Shown here one piece after another: positions 60,643 through 64,000 of a stretch of 64,000 nucleotides of DNA. The stretch is from positions 35,222,934-35,286,933 of the forward strand of contig NC_063151.1 of the NCBI RefSeq assembly GCF_020921035.1, read 5' to 3'. The notes under the pieces were generated by a model. The model did no database searches. It saw only the letters and a list, made by a program, of their open reading frames with translations, and was not told where the DNA came from. Position numbers and translations under genes: made by a program. This DNA comes from Rhodamnia argentea. Lineage: Eukaryota; Streptophyta; Magnoliopsida; Myrtales; Myrtaceae. Positions within the stretch are counted from its first letter, which is position 1; the number at the start of each line of letters is the position of its first letter.

Positions 60643-62195
60643 CATGTATGCATTCATGAACTCAATTCATTACCTATGTTTCCAGTAGTAAGGTACCCTA
60701 ATGGACTGAGTTTTATCTTCTTTTTTGTGGAGTGAGTTGATTACTCTGCAGCTTATATGATGTTATGTGCTACTGCATCAAGTTCATGAAATAATTATAC
60801 TTCGTTTTCATCTCTGAATCGTGAACGGAAAATTTCTACTGTCTATAATGGTGAAACAACAGCCAGCAAAACCCAAGCTAATATTTCACGCCTATCAAAG
60901 GACACAGTGGCAAGATTAGATACAAATTGAGACCATGTGGAATTAGTTAAATTTCTATGTTATGGTCCCTGCAACTTCTTCAGGGGTCATGGTCCGAGGC
61001 CCTATCCTACTACTTTTGCCATGCTGAGATGTGTAATTACCCTTATGGTGAAGCGGCAGTTCAATTCAATAAACACGTCGTGTATGGTGTGGAAAATTAC
61101 GAGATTCAAGCCGTGTTTGATAGTAATATCAAACTGCAATCCTTTTCTGCGATATTTAGGTACAACAGATACTAGCGCAAGTCTGCAAGGCGTTAATCTT
61201 CTTGCAACACCGACGTGATCCGGAACTGAAAAGTCTATGCGCTTGGACAATGACAATCTTGGCGTTCTTCCATCCACGAACAAGACTACAGGAGACGCCA
61301 TCAATTTGCTGTTTTGTGAAGCCATTTATCCGATTCAGGACACAGAGAGCTTGCCATGCAAACAGTGATATAAAAGTATGTTTCATTTGAAACGAACAAA
61401 TAATCGTATAATTTCAGCTCTGCGCCTTCTGATGTATCGGAGGTCTCCTCCTTTGGGGAAAAAAACAAAGTTGCATACACAGAAGCCAAATTTTGACTTT
61501 GAAATCGAAAGGCTCAAATTAAACTTACTTTAGCATTAGTTTGTTGGCATCTCAATTAAGCTAGATCTAGCATACGGGGAAAGGGTTGAACTAAAATTCA
61601 CTAACATTGCGCTAGTTCCAATATAAGAAAAATAATGATTTCTGGATAGGAACAAAGTACTAATGTAAAGCCAGGTTGTTACCTTTTGCTCATTGAATAG
61701 GTTCTGGATCACAGCGAATCTGAAAACTATCAATTGATGATATCAGTCATATGCTGCACAATCCACCTTTATGATATCGCATACATGGCCAAATGCTTCT
61801 GATATGGCACGACACGTGCCCTCGCAGTTTGAATTTTGAGTATGATCAAATGAGTCATGATGTCTTTGTACACACAAATACAGCCGCCAAACCCAGATAG
61901 AAAGAACTAAAAATCGATCTTTACCCATAGAAATATAAAACTATGCCACTATAATCACTAAGCATTCAAGGGAACAATCAAAAGACCTGCAGTGCTAACA
62001 TTGGTGCTCGCATCCAGTAGGTGGAAAAGGGAGATGTGAGCTCGGAAAATATTTTTCATCATATACCATATGTGCTTTGCTTGATTGAAAAGTTTGAGGA
62101 AGCACAGTTATCAGGGGCTGGTCTCGCCTGCTAGAAGATGGGAAAAAGGAAAGCAGATATCTACTTTTGTAGTACTTCATTATCTACACAATGGT
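60643..62195. other. Intergenic between convergent IST1-like and SWEETIE genes
   Basis: This holds the two 3' regions. Overlapping short frames on both strands (60937-61386) have no domain. Nothing else seen. Confidence 0.45.
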
Positions 62196-63942
62196 CTAGT
62201 CTGAAGCATCATTGTTGTCTTTGACAGTTGATGAACCGTGACCAACATCTTGCTGCTTCTCATTCCTGCTCTCCCCGTCTGGAATTTGGTTTACTGAATC
62301 TCCATTGACAGGCACATCTAGATTGCCTGTTGTCACGCCACCAACATCATTGTGGGGTCCGATATCAAGGAGCTTAGATGATGTGGTAACTGAAGAAACT
62401 TCAAGACCAATTGGACTAGCGCCATCCTCACTCAGTCTGTGACCTTCCCCAATGTTGCTCTCATTTGACTCCTCTGAATATTCAGACGGTTGAAGTTGAG
62501 GCACCTCCTCTTCACTTGAATGAGAAGTACTATGATCTTTCACAAGGAATGAATCCAGACCAGCATCTTGCTGATTATTTCTCCTCTTCTCGTCCAGAGT
62601 TTCCTTTTCAGTATCTTCATTTATGTTAACAACTGGATCTGTATCCTTCAAGCCCCCTCCGTCATAATGTTTTCCAGTATCCAAGAGTTCCAGAGATGCA
62701 GCAGCTGGAGATACTTCAAGATCAGCTCTATCACTAGTGCTATCATTTCTTAGCCTCTGATCTTCCACAAAGTTGCTCTCATAAGATGCTTCCGAACATT
62801 CAGAAAATTGAACTTTGGTCAACTCCTCTTCACTTGGTACTACCTCATCTGTCCCGTGATGACGATCAAATGGTTCATCCACATTGTCTTCCCTTAAAAG
62901 ATCGAGAGATTCTTCCATTATGTTTTTTTCACCTGCCACATCAGAAACCACTTCAGCAACCTCCTCTTTATGCACCATGTTGCTTACTGCTTCCATGTCA
63001 CCAGTGGCTAACTTTATATCTTCACCATCTCCAGTACACTTCTCAAATTCGGAGTTCTCAATTATGTCACCTTCCTTTGGAGTACTTCCAATTTGGGGGT
63101 CAGCGGCGGTGGCACTGCTAGAAGCAGGAAAAGATTGGAAAGTATCCCAATCATCTTCTTCATCATCATTCTCTTCCACTGTACTATGAATGGAGCGACT
63201 TTCAGTGGATGATGCAGGGGAATTTTTTTCCTTAATTCCTTCTGCTGAGGCTGGTAATTTAATCTCCAGAGACGGAGTCACTGATTTTGTCTGCATTGCA
63301 TTGTGATCTTGAGCCACCGATGCACGGACGATGTCCTGAAGCTGCTGCCTTTGGGATGCAGACATTGATAACAGGACATCCTTAAAGTGAACAGCTGAGG
63401 AAGGAATCTGAACAAGATGAGAGACAAGCTTTATGGAAATGCTTCTTATATCGCTGACACCCTGTTCATTAGCAGCAAGATGAGGAAATCAGTCATCAGG
63501 AGTACGGAAGACAAAACAAACAATTCTCTACTTTAGTTCTAAGGCCAACAAAAATCCTACCTCAGAATGACCGCAGCCAGCAGAGAAAACCCTGAGAATG
63601 ACTTCCACAAGCAGGATCATATAACCCTTTTGACAGTCGGAGGATTTTGACAGGGTTTGCAAAAGTACAAGGATTCTCAAGCATTCGGTGACGATAACTG
63701 CAGATTCCTTGGTTACATCTCTCTGCATCAGAAGTAACATCGCACTCCTTTTAATAAATGGGCATCAATCAAGCATGATGAAGGAAATTTAGAATTATTT
63801 TTTGAACCTTCAACATATTCAGGGCCATGGAAAAGATGTCCTCAATGACCTCCCCAGTAAAGAATGTCAGGAAACTAATGTGCTCTGCATTGGTTTCTTT
63901 CTGTAGCATGCCTTTCAGCAGTTGTAAGCCAATTGCTTGAAC
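62196..63942 (-). CDS. SWEETIE: SWEETIE/HEATR5-like HEAT-repeat protein, C-terminal part (truncated by window edge)
   Basis: The 3' end of a very large HEAT-repeat protein. Visible exons: 63942-63808, 63722-63561 and 63461-62196 (last, with the stop); about 520 aa. The first two and the start of the third encode helical repeats (TFFTGEVIEDIFSMAL, ECLRILVLLQTLSKSSDCQKGY, GVSDIRSISIKLVSHLVQIPSSAVHFKDVLLSM), followed by RQQLQDIVRASVAQD, typical of the end of the HEAT array. Then comes an acidic, disordered tail of about 340 aa starting with ENDDEEDDWDTFQSFPAS, a motif I recall from SWEETIE. The tail carries two diverged ~106-residue repeats. In Arabidopsis SWEETIE is linked to sugar metabolism and growth; HEATR5 relatives act in clathrin/AP-1 membrane traffic. 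The window ends in an intron, so the N-terminal bulk is out of view. Confidence 0.82.
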
Positions 63943-64000
63943 CTGTAAAATAAAATGTGAAACAGTCAGAACAATAACATTTCTTTCGCATAATGAATGG

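Noticed and set aside
1-64000. CRISPR arrays, rRNA genes, bacterial operons, ribosome binding sites
   Set aside because: This is plant nuclear DNA; the repeats seen are microsatellites, tandem duplications and transposon arms.

Overview
This is a window of plant nuclear DNA. The genes have introns with GT-AG borders, the spaces between genes are AT-rich and full of transposon relics, and every protein I recognise belongs to a flowering-plant family. A woody core eudicot of the Myrtales (Eucalyptus-like) is my best guess. It rests on the style of the short inverted-repeat elements and is inference only.

I could build six protein-coding genes exon by exon. Five are complete and keep frame across every splice junction. 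From left to right they are: a class II LOB-domain transcription repressor of the LBD40/41 type (8462-9503, +, 2 exons, 287 aa); a respiratory burst NADPH oxidase of the RBOHH/J type (10906-14756, -, 14 exons, 833 aa); a multi-KH RNA-binding protein (22291-27774, +, 7 coding exons, 671 aa); a cytokinin trans-hydroxylase, CYP735A (42204-44580, -, 5 exons, 516 aa); the ER glucosyltransferase ALG6 (53130-57191, -, 6 exons, 521 aa); and an IST1-like ESCRT protein (58948-60642, +, 5 exons, 436 aa). The last three exons of a SWEETIE/HEATR5-like HEAT-repeat protein run off the right edge (62196-63942, -). These are ordinary housekeeping and signalling genes with no operon-like link between them.

The intergenic regions hold the unusual material. 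1.5-4.7 kb: a WRKY group IId gene fragment that runs into two nested tandem arrays. 5.3-6.4 kb: a fold-back element with a tRNA-derived SINE inserted in its left arm, bounded by a perfect 20-bp target-site duplication. 7.3-7.9 kb: an hAT-like MITE. 17.3-21.1 kb: a 3.8-kb element with Mutator-type ends (inverted repeats plus a near-perfect 9-bp target duplication) that encloses a decayed, internally inverted endogenous pararetrovirus (Caulimoviridae) with an initiator-Met tRNA primer site. 33.3-33.9 and 39.9-40.4 kb: two small elements that also carry 9-10-bp target duplications, the second sharing its end sequence with the virus-bearing element. 36.1-38.9 kb: a Ty1/copia remnant lacking reverse transcriptase, beside a miniature LTR element. 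45-50.5 kb: repeated blocks upstream of CYP735A. 51.5-51.9 kb: a 192-bp tandem duplication that looks perfect.

I saw no rRNA genes, no convincing tRNA genes and no CRISPR. Nothing in the window amounts to a new multi-gene system. The best candidate for something undescribed is the Mutator-like element carrying viral sequence.
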